IMG/VR virus record: IMGVR_UViG_3300032070_000002
Coordinates: 26,230-90,229 of that record
Reading direction: 5' to 3' (one strand)
DNA from: a virus
DNA length: 64,000 nucleotides
Below, piece after piece: positions 40,027 to 48,748 of the stretch. The first letter of the stretch is position 1; each line of letters starts with the position of its first letter. The notes under the pieces are model-generated. The model was not told where the DNA came from and ran no database searches. It saw only the letters and a program-made list of their open reading frames with translations. Position numbers and translations under genes: made by a program.

Positions 40027-40692
40027 ATGGAAGATAAAGAAATGACCTCTCAGGAAATTGATACGGAAATACAAAAGCTTTTAGAGTTAAAGAAAAAACG
40101 TGAAACAAAAATAAACGATTATAATTATAAACCGTTAAGAAGTAAATTAGCTTATGATTTACAGCCTATAAAAATATTAACCGGCGGCCTTAAAACTTTA
40201 ATAGTTATTTTATTAATAGGCGGTGCCCTTGTTATGTACGGTTATTGGAAAGGTAAACACGGCAAACCTATAATGGTAGATATGAAAGATTTTCAAGCTA
40301 AAGTTTCTTGTACTTACGATAAAGGAAAAGAACATACTATAGCTGTTAAAAATTATCAAATGTATTTTGATGAAAATCCTATAACGGAAGGGGACATACC
40401 TAAATTAAAACCCTATGGAATAAGTCTTAAACCGGCTTTGTTTGCAGGCTTAGGAACTAAAGGCCCGGCTATAGGCGCAGGCTTTGAATTAGCACATTTC
40501 TACAAATTAAATTTAGATGCATTTTTAATGAGTGATAAAGCTATTTATGCGGGGTTAAGTTACGATTTAAGTATAGATAGTAAAACAACAATAAATTGGT
40601 TTCAAAATAGTAGCGTAGGTTTAGCTTTAGGAAAAGGATTTGATAATCCAAATGATACAAGAGTAATGATATATTTTAAGGTAAAATTTTAA
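40027..40692 (+). CDS. membrane-anchored protein with beta-rich C-terminal domain
   Basis: 221 residues. Acidic/helical start, one membrane span near 57-75 (TLIVILLIGGALVMYG), then a C-terminal domain of alternating strands (LFAGLGTKGPAIGAGFEL, AIYAGLSYDLS, SVGLALGKGF, VMIYFKVKF) resembling a small antiparallel barrel. It might sit in the envelope with the domain outside. Similar proteins appear in some tailed phages without known function. Confidence 0.5.
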   Translation: MEDKEMTSQEIDTEIQKLLELKKKRETKINDYNYKPLRSKLAYDLQPIKILTGGLKTLIVILLIGGALVMYGYWKGKHGKPIMVDMKDFQAKVSCTYDKGKEHTIAVKNYQMYFDENPITEGDIPKLKPYGISLKPALFAGLGTKGPAIGAGFELAHFYKLNLDAFLMSDKAIYAGLSYDLSIDSKTTINWFQNSSVGLALGKGFDNPNDTRVMIYFKVKF

Positions 40693-40703
40693 AGGGGGCA
40701 ACG

Positions 40704-41207
40704 GTGGATAAAAATAATATAAATCCTAATGAATTTGATGCAAACAAAATGGATATATGGACAAGACAATTAGAGGCGTCTGTACATTTATTAGAATACT
40801 TATATGGTATCCTTTATACGTATAAACAAAAAGGTGTTACGTTATATAGTATGGCCTATTTAATAGATTTAATTTGTGCTCATTTAATGCACTTTTACGG
40901 TGGTGATATTTCTAAAATAAAAGAAATTAAAGAAGAAGCGAAAAAAGAATTAGACACTTATAAAGAACAAGAACAAAGGGATGGATCGACGGAAATAGAA
41001 AAGGTAACTAAGGAACTAAAAGATTTAGGGATAAATTTTAAAGTTTTATACGATCCTAAAATGAAAAAAGCTTATCCTAATATAGATATTAGTAAATTTG
41101 TAACTAAGGAAATGATAGACGATTGGATGTTAAAAAATATGGATAAAGTGTTAGATAACTATTTGGAGAAGAAAAAACAAAAAGAGAGTAAAAATGATAG
41201 TATGTGA
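40704..41207 (+). CDS. hypothetical helical protein
   Basis: 167 residues from GTG 40704 after AAAGGGGG. Helical, acidic, lysine-rich tail. Position next to packaging genes could mean a virion or assembly role, but nothing specific is seen. Confidence 0.5.
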   Translation: MDKNNINPNEFDANKMDIWTRQLEASVHLLEYLYGILYTYKQKGVTLYSMAYLIDLICAHLMHFYGGDISKIKEIKEEAKKELDTYKEQEQRDGSTEIEKVTKELKDLGINFKVLYDPKMKKAYPNIDISKFVTKEMIDDWMLKNMDKVLDNYLEKKKQKESKNDSM

Positions 41208-41640
41208 AAATTGTAAACAAGAAGTAGACTATTTAAAAGAAATAGAAGTTTGTATGGGCGCAATATTATGTCCTCATTGTAATGTTATAATAAATCAAGA
41301 CGGTACAATTTTAGAGGATCGATCGGAATTAGAAAAGTTGTGTAAAAGATGCGGAATGTGCTGTCATAGTAAAGTAAAAATAAATAATGAAGTTTGTATA
41401 TTTTTAAATAATCCTTGTACTCATTTGACATATGAAGAAGATGAAAAAGGATATACAAGAGCAAAGTGTTTAGTATATGAAAAAAGATTTAATAGAGAAG
41501 AAATAGGCATAATTTGTATACCTATTGATATAGCAATAAAGAAAGGAATTCTTCCTGAAGGATGCGGATATTTAAAGATAGTACCAAAGAATTATATTCC
41601 TGCAAAAGTAGTAAGTAAGTTAACAGATATTTCCCTATGA
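41194..41640 (+). CDS. CxxCxxCC (YkgJ-like) metal-cluster protein
   Basis: 148 residues. An N-terminal zinc ribbon (CENC and CPHC, residues 4-29) is followed by CKRCGMCC, then CIFL, PCTHL and CLVYEKR, the cysteine order of the YkgJ-type cluster family (PF03692). These proteins probably bind zinc or iron. Fusion to a separate zinc ribbon is unusual. It overlaps the upstream gene by 14 bases. Confidence 0.7.
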   Translation: MIVCENCKQEVDYLKEIEVCMGAILCPHCNVIINQDGTILEDRSELEKLCKRCGMCCHSKVKINNEVCIFLNNPCTHLTYEEDEKGYTRAKCLVYEKRFNREEIGIICIPIDIAIKKGILPEGCGYLKIVPKNYIPAKVVSKLTDISL

Positions 41641-41709
41641 GGTATGCAGAAGCAGTAAGGAAAAAGTTATAAAGATATAAGTAATTGATATCTATAAAGA
41701 TAAAAGAGA

Positions 41710-44418
41710 ATGGATAAACCTTTAAGAAGCCAAGATAGACAATTAGATTACAAACAAAAGATAAGGGAAATGATCGATAGAAAAATATTCCTACTAACAG
41801 ACGATTCAATATATGATGAAAAACCCGTCACTCCTTCTGTGTTTTTTAGCGATTGGATGAAACAACCCTTATTTCCCTTACAACAAATAGCCGTAAATGA
41901 TATATTAGTAGAACTGGATAATGAGGGTAATTCACAATGGAATACTAAGTACGAGGAAGCGTATCTATTATGGGGCGAAGGTTGCATTGACGGAGGTACT
42001 TTAATTAAGGATACGGTAACAAAAGAAGCGCATACTTTAAGGTCTTGGTATAGATTAAATAAATCATTTAATGTAATAGCTTATGATTTTGAAAATTCGT
42101 CTTTTGTAATAACAAAAGCAGATGTACCTTATTTAAAAGGTAGTACTTCTTTGTATGAAGTAGTAACCTTGGCAGATTCCGGAAAATATATTAGAAGAAT
42201 AGTTTGTACAAAGGAACATAAATTTTTTACTAAAGAAGGTTGGAAACAGTTAAAAGATATTAAGGAAGGAGATAATATAGCCTATTATGACCACGGTAAT
42301 GCTATTTTACAAATAAAACAACAACCGCCTTGGAATAAGAATAAAAAGTGGAATGTATTAAATAAACAGCATATTAGTTACGGAGTAAAAAATTCAGTTA
42401 AATATAAAACTTACTTAAGTTCGGATAAACGGAAAGAGTGGCTTAAAACTATAGGGGCTAAGTTATCCGAACAATTTAGAAAAACTCCTTGGAAGTTTAT
42501 TTCTAAAGGGGGAAGGTGTAAAATAGTAAAATATAAAAATACCTATGTTCAAGGTAACGATGAATACCGATTTGTAAAGCTATTAGATGAATTAGACATA
42601 CCTTGGGAAAGATGTAAACAGTGGTTTAAGTATACCTATGAAGGAAAAGAACATAATTATCAACCTGATTTTGTAGTCAATCTTAACGGTAACAAAATAT
42701 TATATGAAATTAAGGGTTGGTTAAGGCCCGTTGATGAAGTAAAATTAAATGCGGTAAGAAACTCAAATAGACCTATAGTGTTAGTAACAAGCGATAAATT
42801 AGAATTAATGTTGAAAAATAAAAATATAATTACTAATCATACAAAATTAAAGTTTACAAAAATAGTATCTATTAAGTATAAAAAAGAAGGCGACTACTAT
42901 GACTTTAACGTGCCCGTATATCACAATTACTTATTAAAAGGATTATTACACCATAATAGCGGAAAAGATTTTACCGTAAGTAGGATATGGACTTATACAA
43001 TTTATTGGTTATTATGTTTAAAGAATCCTCAAATGTACTTTAGGTTAGGAGGAGATACAGAACCGATAGATTTAGTAAACGTATCTTTTGATGAGGAACA
43101 AGCTCAACACGTATTTTTTAAGAAGTTTAAAAGTGCATTAGGAAGTGTAGTAAATCCTGCAACAGGAAAGAAATGGTTTGAGGAAAAAGGAATGGTAATA
43201 AAGGAAACAAGTAAAGCTCAGATAATAGAATTTCCTAAACACATAACCACATACAGTTTGAATAGTAAGGAATATAAGGCAGAAGGGAAAAACGTTTTAA
43301 TGGCTTTGTTTGATGAAATGGCTGTATTTAAAGTAGATAAGGCAGATGAGTTGTATAAGAACCTTAAGGGAAGTATGCGTTCAAGATTTCCTAAACAACA
43401 CAAATTTATAGCTATAAGTTACAAACGAGATGATTATGATTATATGATGATAAGGTGGGAGAAAACAAAAGATAATGAAAGGATATATAGAAGCGGGCCC
43501 CTTGCTACCTGGGAAGTAAACAAATTAAAAACCCGAGAAGACTTTAACGAAGCTTACGTTACTGACCCCGAAGATTCCGAACGTAGGTACGAATGTAAGG
43601 GTAGTACAAGTAAGGGAGGTTACTTTAAATTTAAAGAAAAGATTGTAGAGAATATAAACAAAAACAGAACCTCACCCGTATTAGATGAAACTATTCCAAT
43701 ACGTGATATCTTGGGAATAAGATTTAAAAATGATTTTATAGGTAAAGAAAATTATAAGTACCGAATACAAATTGACTTAGCTAAAGGAAAGGATTTAGAA
43801 AATTCAAAAGCAGATTGTGCAGGATTTGCATTAGGGCATCTTGAACCTACTGAGGAAGAAGATAAACCTAAAGTAATAGTTGACTTAATGATGCAATTAA
43901 AATCAGAGCCGGGCAAGGAAATACAATTTGAGCATATACGACAACTCATTTATGATTTAATTGTAAAAAGAAATTTTAGTATAGGTAAGGTAACCCTTGA
44001 CGGATATCAATCAACTGACTTTATGCAACTATTAAGTAATAAAGGAATAGAGTGCGAATTATTATCCGTAGATAAAGATACAAGCGCCTACGATACAATG
44101 AAGGGTTTAATATATACTGGAAGGTTAGACTACTACGGACATAAAGTTTTTATTAGAGAGTGTGAAGAAGTAAGGTTAATAAACGGAAAGGTAGACCATC
44201 CTGACTTATCTCGTAGGCGAGCCTTTGAAGAAAAAGATGAAAGAGGTAGTAAGGATGTAAGTGACGCTGTTGCAGGGTTATGTAAAAGTTTAATAGGCGA
44301 TAGGCCTACTACTACAAAATGGTTAGGTATGAATGAACCCGACGAGGAAAACAAAGACGGCGCAAACAAAAGGGAATACGGTGATAATTATAAAATAGAG
44401 GATGAAGACGATGATTAA
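41710..44418 (+). CDS. terL: terminase large subunit with intein
   Basis: 902 residues, 577 after removal of the intein (92-416). Splicing rebuilds the Walker A: WGEG from the N-extein joins SGKD of the C-extein. Walker B is MALFDEMAV. The nuclease domain shows RIQIDLAKGKD, KVTLDGYQSTDF and KDVSDAVAGL with the expected acidic residues. It packages DNA into proheads and cuts it. Unspliced protein cannot bind ATP, so packaging depends on splicing. The spacing to portal (16 kb) is unusually large. Confidence 0.93.
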   Translation: MDKPLRSQDRQLDYKQKIREMIDRKIFLLTDDSIYDEKPVTPSVFFSDWMKQPLFPLQQIAVNDILVELDNEGNSQWNTKYEEAYLLWGEGCIDGGTLIKDTVTKEAHTLRSWYRLNKSFNVIAYDFENSSFVITKADVPYLKGSTSLYEVVTLADSGKYIRRIVCTKEHKFFTKEGWKQLKDIKEGDNIAYYDHGNAILQIKQQPPWNKNKKWNVLNKQHISYGVKNSVKYKTYLSSDKRKEWLKTIGAKLSEQFRKTPWKFISKGGRCKIVKYKNTYVQGNDEYRFVKLLDELDIPWERCKQWFKYTYEGKEHNYQPDFVVNLNGNKILYEIKGWLRPVDEVKLNAVRNSNRPIVLVTSDKLELMLKNKNIITNHTKLKFTKIVSIKYKKEGDYYDFNVPVYHNYLLKGLLHHNSGKDFTVSRIWTYTIYWLLCLKNPQMYFRLGGDTEPIDLVNVSFDEEQAQHVFFKKFKSALGSVVNPATGKKWFEEKGMVIKETSKAQIIEFPKHITTYSLNSKEYKAEGKNVLMALFDEMAVFKVDKADELYKNLKGSMRSRFPKQHKFIAISYKRDDYDYMMIRWEKTKDNERIYRSGPLATWEVNKLKTREDFNEAYVTDPEDSERRYECKGSTSKGGYFKFKEKIVENINKNRTSPVLDETIPIRDILGIRFKNDFIGKENYKYRIQIDLAKGKDLENSKADCAGFALGHLEPTEEEDKPKVIVDLMMQLKSEPGKEIQFEHIRQLIYDLIVKRNFSIGKVTLDGYQSTDFMQLLSNKGIECELLSVDKDTSAYDTMKGLIYTGRLDYYGHKVFIRECEEVRLINGKVDHPDLSRRRAFEEKDERGSKDVSDAVAGLCKSLIGDRPTTTKWLGMNEPDEENKDGANKREYGDNYKIEDEDDD
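41983..42957 (+). mobile_element. intein with PD-(D/E)xK-type nuclease in TerL Walker A
   Basis: 325 residues. Starts CIDGGTLI, block B VCTKEHKFF, ends LLHHN followed by Ser+1. The central domain contains YQPDFVV...ILYEIKGW, a clear PD-(D/E)xK core, so homing would use a different nuclease fold from the QueC intein. Insertion in the P-loop is a favoured intein site. Confidence 0.92.
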
Positions 44419-44737
44419 TACGGATATTAATTCAAAAACTTTACAGGAACTACTTAAACTTAAAGGCGCAAATGCGGTAGGAGTAGAAAGAAGTTTAGTA
44501 AGAGATGTAATGATATTTACCTTTATATATAAAAATGATAAAATAAAACACTATGAATTAGCTTTTGAAGAATTAGAAGATACCAAAGGATTAGGTATAT
44601 TATCACATATGCCAATTAATTGTGCATACTTTATAAATAGTAAATTACTTGAGATAGATGAAAAGAAAATATATCACGCTATTACTTGTAATTGTTATGA
44701 TTGTAGAAAGGGTATTTCTTTAAAAGCAAAAGATTAA
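44411..44737 (+). CDS. hypothetical protein
   Basis: 108 residues from ATG 44411 (GAGG at 44398-44401 is 9 bases upstream; the ATG at 44402 is too close). It ends with CNCYDCRKG, a possible metal site. It overlaps the terL stop. Unknown. Confidence 0.5.
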   Translation: MINTDINSKTLQELLKLKGANAVGVERSLVRDVMIFTFIYKNDKIKHYELAFEELEDTKGLGILSHMPINCAYFINSKLLEIDEKKIYHAITCNCYDCRKGISLKAKD

Positions 44738-44750
44738 TAGGAGATAAAAA

Positions 44751-44855
44751 ATGAAATATTGTTCTCATTGCGAAAGAGTATTTGAAGATAGTTATGAAAA
44801 GTGTCCGGAGTGTAAAGGCGAATTAGTTACGATAGATAATACTATGGTAGTATAA
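44751..44855 (+). CDS. tiny zinc-ribbon protein
   Basis: 34 residues: CSHC at 4-7 and CPEC at 18-21, a compact rubredoxin-like/zinc-ribbon pair. TAGGAGATAAAAA before the ATG. Confidence 0.5.
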   Translation: MKYCSHCERVFEDSYEKCPECKGELVTIDNTMVV

Positions 44856-44881
44856 AATGAAACCTACTCCCGGAGGATAAA

Positions 44882-44968
44882 ATGAATTTAATACTAGGAA
44901 TAGTTTTATGTTGTATGGGACACCCTATTATAGGTATATTAGTAATACTATGTACAGATAGTATTTAA
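44882..44968 (+). CDS. tiny hydrophobic membrane peptide
   Basis: 28 residues, hydrophobic throughout, with a good CGGAGGATAAA ribosome site. Probably spans the membrane once. Unknown. Confidence 0.4.
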   Translation: MNLILGIVLCCMGHPIIGILVILCTDSI

Positions 44969-44977
44969 GAGGTAACT

Positions 44978-45340
44978 ATGCCTATCTATGTTTACGAGTG
45001 TAATAAGTGTAAAAGAACCTTCGAAGTGTTCCAGAAAATAACGGATTTAGCATTGACTAGCCATTTAGATTGTAACGAGGGCCACGAAGGATTAGCAGTC
45101 CCTTGCGACGGTAAAATAGGGAGGCTAATACAGCCCTGTGCAGTAATATTTAAAGGTTCAGGTTGGACACCTAAACACTTTACTAAGACAGGGCATAAGC
45201 AAAAGAAAGTAGATGATGCACTTAAACGAATGGGTGTAGAAGATGCTTCTGAAGGGTGGAGTAAAACATCTGATAAAGATGTAAAGGTAAAAGGAAAAAG
45301 AAAACGAGCAAAGAAGTTAGGCTATTTAAAGCTAGATTAA
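44978..45340 (+). CDS. FmdB-type zinc-ribbon protein
   Basis: 120 residues. Start MPIYVYECNKCKRTFEVFQKI and later the PCAVIFKGSGWTPK block match the FmdB regulatory-protein family. The second Cys pair is spread by an insert (DCNEGHE...PC). Tail basic. Such proteins occur commonly near phage late genes; function unknown. Confidence 0.75.
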   Translation: MPIYVYECNKCKRTFEVFQKITDLALTSHLDCNEGHEGLAVPCDGKIGRLIQPCAVIFKGSGWTPKHFTKTGHKQKKVDDALKRMGVEDASEGWSKTSDKDVKVKGKRKRAKKLGYLKLD

Positions 45341-45352
45341 GAGGAGGATAAA

Positions 45353-45652
45353 ATGGGCGATGAAGTAAAGAAAGATAAAAAAGAAGAATTAGTAGACGGT
45401 AAACCTAAAGAAGAAAAGGTAACTTCTGAAAAGGAAAATCCTAAAGAAAATAATGGCGAGAAGAGTCAACCCGTACCTACCCCGGAACAAGAAATGTTAC
45501 AAAAGGAAATAGCTTTGTTACAAGAAAAAGCAAAATTAATGAGAGGAAGGATGGAAGGAGCCTCGAAAGAGATAAATGAAGTACTTAAGAAGTATGGTCT
45601 AGAAATAAGGGTAGTACACGAAATAAAATTTGTTCCGTTAAAAAACGAATAA
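45353..45652 (+). CDS. charged coiled-coil protein
   Basis: 99 residues: disordered Lys/Glu-rich first half, then a helix (EMLQKEIALLQEKAKLM) and a beta end. Strong AGAGGAGGATAAA site. Could be a scaffold or assembly factor, not shown. Confidence 0.5.
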   Translation: MGDEVKKDKKEELVDGKPKEEKVTSEKENPKENNGEKSQPVPTPEQEMLQKEIALLQEKAKLMRGRMEGASKEINEVLKKYGLEIRVVHEIKFVPLKNE

Positions 45653-45669
45653 GGTTAAGGAGGTAGAAT

Positions 45670-46059
45670 ATGTTTAATAGACATATGCGTAGAGCATTGC
45701 CTAAGATTGCAGCTAAGGAAAAACGCGCTTCAGATAAAATAAGTAAACGAGGTCCGGTGTGTATTATATCTTTAAAGGTATTTGAAAAGTTTAATGAGTT
45801 AACGCCTAGGATGGTAGAATACCTAGGAGACGTAAGAAAAAAGATAACAAATGAGTTGACTAAAAAGAGAATAGATACTATTCTACAAAAACCTCATTTA
45901 AACAGAGATCCTATCCTTGACTTTGATACTTCGGTAAAACCTAGATATAGTGATAGGAAGTATAGAGAGTTAGGATATGAATCGGAAGAAGATTTTAAGA
46001 TTAAGAATGAAGTAAAAGAATTAGTAACTAGTTTAAAAGGAAAGGGAGTAATAAAATGA
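45670..46059 (+). CDS. hypothetical basic protein
   Basis: 129 residues, lysine/arginine-rich. AAGGAGGTAGAATA upstream. No family recognised; may be a virion-associated DNA-contacting protein. Confidence 0.5.
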   Translation: MFNRHMRRALPKIAAKEKRASDKISKRGPVCIISLKVFEKFNELTPRMVEYLGDVRKKITNELTKKRIDTILQKPHLNRDPILDFDTSVKPRYSDRKYRELGYESEEDFKIKNEVKELVTSLKGKGVIK

Positions 46060-46223
46060 ATCCAATAATTTATGTTTGCGGTATTTGTAATCCTAGCGGA
46101 GAAATGAAAGTACTTAAAGCATTCTTTGTTAGGGAAGAAGCGGAAATGTTTAGAGAGGAATATGTTCCTGAACCAAACGAGTTAAGAGGTACAATAACTA
46201 TAAAAGAAGTTGAGTTAGAATAA
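46056..46223 (+). CDS. small hypothetical protein
   Basis: 55 residues overlapping the previous stop (ATGA), with CGIC at 8-11 and an acidic second half. Unknown. Confidence 0.5.
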   Translation: MNPIIYVCGICNPSGEMKVLKAFFVREEAEMFREEYVPEPNELRGTITIKEVELE

Positions 46224-46234
46224 GGAGGATTAAT

Positions 46235-46348
46235 ATGATGGACTGAGGTGAAACAATAAAAGGTACGTTAATTAATTTATTAACAGTTCTTATAATATTA
46301 GGTATTTGGAAATTGATAGAGATAATAATTTTAGCATTTAAAAAATAG
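46235..46348 (+). pseudogene. small membrane ORF with in-frame TGA at codon 4
   Basis: TAAGGAGGATTAAT gives a strong ribosome site for ATG 46235, but the frame meets TGA at 46244-46246 after Met-Met-Asp, then stays open for 33 codons with a membrane span (TLINLLTVLIILGIW) to TAG 46346. Either the gene is broken, TGA is read through, or a non-standard start after GAGGTGA is used. Confidence 0.4.
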
Positions 46349-46358
46349 GGAGATAAAA

Positions 46359-46546
46359 ATGAAAGAACTACTTATAGTTGCGATAGAGAGGGATGTACTT
46401 TTGAGACTACGGATAAGAAAATGTTAATGACGGTTATTAAGTATAACATAACTACAAGTAAAAGAGGTAAAGCAAAAGCTATCAGAATAGAGAAACATTA
46501 TTGTTCTGATACGTGTTTAAAAAAGGCTAACGGCTATGGCGATTAA
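46359..46546 (+). pseudogene. small zinc-finger gene with apparent frameshift near the start
   Basis: ATG 46359 follows GGGAGATAAA, but its frame ends after 22 codons. The frame one base earlier reads YSCDREGCTFETT, then HYCSDTCLKK to TAA 46544: a coherent four-cysteine zinc protein of about 60 residues with no start of its own ahead of the first Cys pair. One extra A in the AAA after ATG would join them. Probably a one-base deletion or a sequence error. Confidence 0.5.
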
Positions 46547-46579
46547 GATTAAGATTGATAGAAAGGCGTTAGAAAAGTA

Positions 46580-46798
46580 ATGAACGAAAAACTACAAAGA
46601 ACATATTATATAGTAGGAATAATTCAAAGGTTAAGTATGGTAGCACTAACCTTCGGAATGATGGTTGCGTCATATAAGATTTATGAATTATCAATAAAGT
46701 CATTAGAGTTAATTCAAAGTTATGGAATAGAGATAAAGGAAATTCATAAATTACTTGAAACAATTTATACGATGTTACACAAATCGTGGTTCTTTTAA
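46580..46798 (+). CDS. small membrane protein
   Basis: 72 residues: one hydrophobic segment (MVALTFGMMVASYKI) followed by an amphipathic helix. Holin- or chaperone-like in size, but no support for lysis. Single copy. Confidence 0.45.
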   Translation: MNEKLQRTYYIVGIIQRLSMVALTFGMMVASYKIYELSIKSLELIQSYGIEIKEIHKLLETIYTMLHKSWFF

Positions 46799-46810
46799 AG
46801 GAGAAATAAA

Positions 46811-46912
46811 ATGTTTGAAGCATTAAGATTTATTAAGGATGTAATAGCTATAACAATATGCACTATAGGCGGCGCGATTTACGACGTAGGCTATTTTATA
46901 GGAAATTTATAA
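46811..46912 (+). CDS. small membrane peptide
   Basis: 33 residues with a span through IAITICTIGGAIY. AAAGGAGAAATAAA site. Next gene starts by overlap. Confidence 0.4.
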   Translation: MFEALRFIKDVIAITICTIGGAIYDVGYFIGNL

Positions 46913-47038
46913 ATGTTTACCTCAATATGTATCACGGCGTTAATTTTATTTTGTATCTTAGTAATAAGAAAATGGTATAAAGATTATCACGGTAAAATAA
47001 AAGATATTGGTAGAGACGATTGGATGATGGAAGATTAA
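46913..47038 (+). CDS. small single-span membrane protein
   Basis: 41 residues; hydrophobic ITALILFCILVI then a charged cytoplasmic-type tail. It forms a pair with the preceding small membrane gene. A two-component lysis role is possible but unproven. Confidence 0.4.
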   Translation: MFTSICITALILFCILVIRKWYKDYHGKIKDIGRDDWMMED

Positions 47039-47039
47039 A

Positions 47040-47192
47040 ATGGATAACGATGTTGAAACAAAAAATCACTATTTAAAGTGTTGCGGTGAAGTTATGTTAA
47101 ATTATTATATAAAGCCTGACGGCGATTGTATAAGGGAATATTGGCGATGTAATAAATGTTTAACGTTAATAGAGGTAAGTATATTAAAATGA
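47040..47192 (+). CDS. small zinc-ribbon protein
   Basis: 50 residues with CC near 14-15, then C30 and WRCNKC (37-40). Typical four-Cys ribbon. Overlaps the peptidase start. Confidence 0.5.
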   Translation: MDNDVETKNHYLKCCGEVMLNYYIKPDGDCIREYWRCNKCLTLIEVSILK

Positions 47193-47668
47193 AAATAACA
47201 GAAAGTCAATTAATAAGAAAGATAAGGTATTGGGCAAAGAAGTTTGGTATAAATAAGCTACATATTTGTACGGATAATAAAACAAGGTATCAAGGTTATG
47301 TTATGGAAATAAGCGGAGAGCCCTATTTTTATTTTAATATAAATGTTGTAAATAAAAGTAAGAAGGGTTTTACAGAAGCTTTTATTTTTCACGAGTTAGG
47401 ACACATACTTTATAAAACATATTGGTATGATAAACGGGAAAAAATAAATAGAATAAAAAGTGAATATTTAGCAGAAAAGTTTGCTTATGAAATGATAGAA
47501 AAGTATTTTCCAAATAAATTAAAAAGGGTAATAAGTGTTACGTTAAAATATATTTATAATAATAAATGGCAAAAGAAATATCCAATACATACAATAGCAT
47601 TTACAAAATTATATTTAGAAAAGACGAGGCATAGAGATGCGATTATATACAGCGGATACTCATTTTAA
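47189..47668 (+). CDS. HExxH zinc metallopeptidase (ImmA/IrrE-like)
   Basis: 159 residues from ATG 47189 (AGAGGTAAG upstream; earlier starts lie in the previous gene). Zinc motif FIFHELGH at residues 65-72 (H68, E69, H72), with EYLAEKFAYEM about 20 residues later supplying a Glu ligand, as in ImmA/IrrE-type peptidases. Those enzymes usually cleave repressors or regulators in the cytoplasm. No cognate repressor is obvious nearby. Confidence 0.65.
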   Translation: MKITESQLIRKIRYWAKKFGINKLHICTDNKTRYQGYVMEISGEPYFYFNINVVNKSKKGFTEAFIFHELGHILYKTYWYDKREKINRIKSEYLAEKFAYEMIEKYFPNKLKRVISVTLKYIYNNKWQKKYPIHTIAFTKLYLEKTRHRDAIIYSGYSF

Positions 47669-48200
47669 TCATAAGTTAATTGCAGATATAAGAAGTTATT
47701 CAGGCGGAATGGGATTTAAGTCTACCCAAGAACACGACGAATTTATTATAAAGACTTGGAATAATTATGTAGGAAAAAAAGATGAGGTTTGGCATCTCGG
47801 CGATTTTTGTTTTGGAAGTCACGAAATTGTAAGAAGTATAAGAGCAAGATTAAATGGAAAGATTCATTTAGTATTAGGCAATCACGATTATGCAAACAAG
47901 CTATTTAATATTAAAGGATGTTTTACATCGTTTAATGATATTAAAGAAATAAAATTAGGAGGCGGAAGAGTTGTAATTTTATGTCATTATGCTATGAGAG
48001 TATGGAGTAGGTCGCATTATAATTCCGGGCAACTATACGGCCACTCTCACGGCCGTTTAAAAGGATTAGGTAAACAGTGGGATGTAGGATTAGATAATAA
48101 TGGATTTAGATTGTTGACGGATAGAGATATTATAGAGATAATGAGAAAACTACCGGACAACGTAAATTTAATAAAAGATAAAGAAGGAATTAAGTGGTAG
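47637..48200 (+). CDS. calcineurin-like metallophosphoesterase
   Basis: 187 residues. Blocks TADTHFNH, HLGDFCFG, VLGNHDY, LCHYAMRVW and YGHSHGRL carry all metal ligands. Matches small phage phosphoesterases (YfcE/MPE-like). Substrate unknown. Overlaps the peptidase by 32 bases. Confidence 0.85.
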   Translation: MRLYTADTHFNHKLIADIRSYSGGMGFKSTQEHDEFIIKTWNNYVGKKDEVWHLGDFCFGSHEIVRSIRARLNGKIHLVLGNHDYANKLFNIKGCFTSFNDIKEIKLGGGRVVILCHYAMRVWSRSHYNSGQLYGHSHGRLKGLGKQWDVGLDNNGFRLLTDRDIIEIMRKLPDNVNLIKDKEGIKW

Positions 48201-48217
48201 TATATAAGGAGGATAAA

Positions 48218-48421
48218 ATGATATATAAAGGCAAATTCGGCGCAGATAAAATAAAATACAAAGATGGCGTAGGTTGTTGTATTTGGCAAATCATAAATAA
48301 AATAGACCCGGATACCGGGCTTTGTTGGGATTTTAGTTATAAAGATATAGATACGATAATAAATCTATTGCAAGAATTAAAAAAAATTAAACCAATTATT
48401 TTCAAGGAGAATAAAAAATGA
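48218..48421 (+). CDS. small hypothetical protein
   Basis: 67 residues from ATG 48218, which has AAGGAGGATAAA directly upstream. Short beta strands followed by a helix with IINLLQELKKI. Unknown. Confidence 0.5.
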   Translation: MIYKGKFGADKIKYKDGVGCCIWQIINKIDPDTGLCWDFSYKDIDTIINLLQELKKIKPIIFKENKK

Positions 48422-48747
48422 AAACAATTTCAGGACAACCGTTTAATTCTGAGAAAGAACAAAGGCCGGATATGGGCGAAATGATTATAGCCAATATGAA
48501 AGCTAATTGTGATGCTTGCATAGTTAAAAAGAACTTAGGAGAGTGTGAATTTAAAAAGAATACTTTAAAATGTTTAATAGCACAAAGGCGTGTAAAGAAA
48601 GTATTAGCAGAAGAAAATGATGGCGAAGAAGAGAAAGAAGATAGGGGTTTAGTTGATGAACAAAACAAGGGAATAAAAAGTTTATTAGACTTAGCCGTAG
48701 AAGAAGACGATGATAAAGAAGAAGAAGAAAAGGAGGAAGACGATTAA
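48418..48747 (+). CDS. acidic-tailed cysteine protein
   Basis: 109 residues: Cys residues C-x2-C, C and C in residues 31-52, then a strongly acidic tail (EEDDDKEEEEKEEDD). The tail may mimic DNA or mediate binding to basic proteins. Unknown. Confidence 0.5.
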   Translation: MKTISGQPFNSEKEQRPDMGEMIIANMKANCDACIVKKNLGECEFKKNTLKCLIAQRRVKKVLAEENDGEEEKEDRGLVDEQNKGIKSLLDLAVEEDDDKEEEEKEEDD

Positions 48748-48748
48748 A

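Noticed and set aside
41641-41709. Short gap before terL with GATAT/ATATC inverted repeat and an 11-codon frame
   Set aside because: A five-base A/T stem without a T run is expected by chance in this sequence, and the frame is too short to support as a gene.
46536-46580. 14-codon frame (MAIKIK...) between two small genes
   Set aside because: It overlaps the next start by TAATG, but it is too short and lacks a clear ribosome site; probably a linker between genes.
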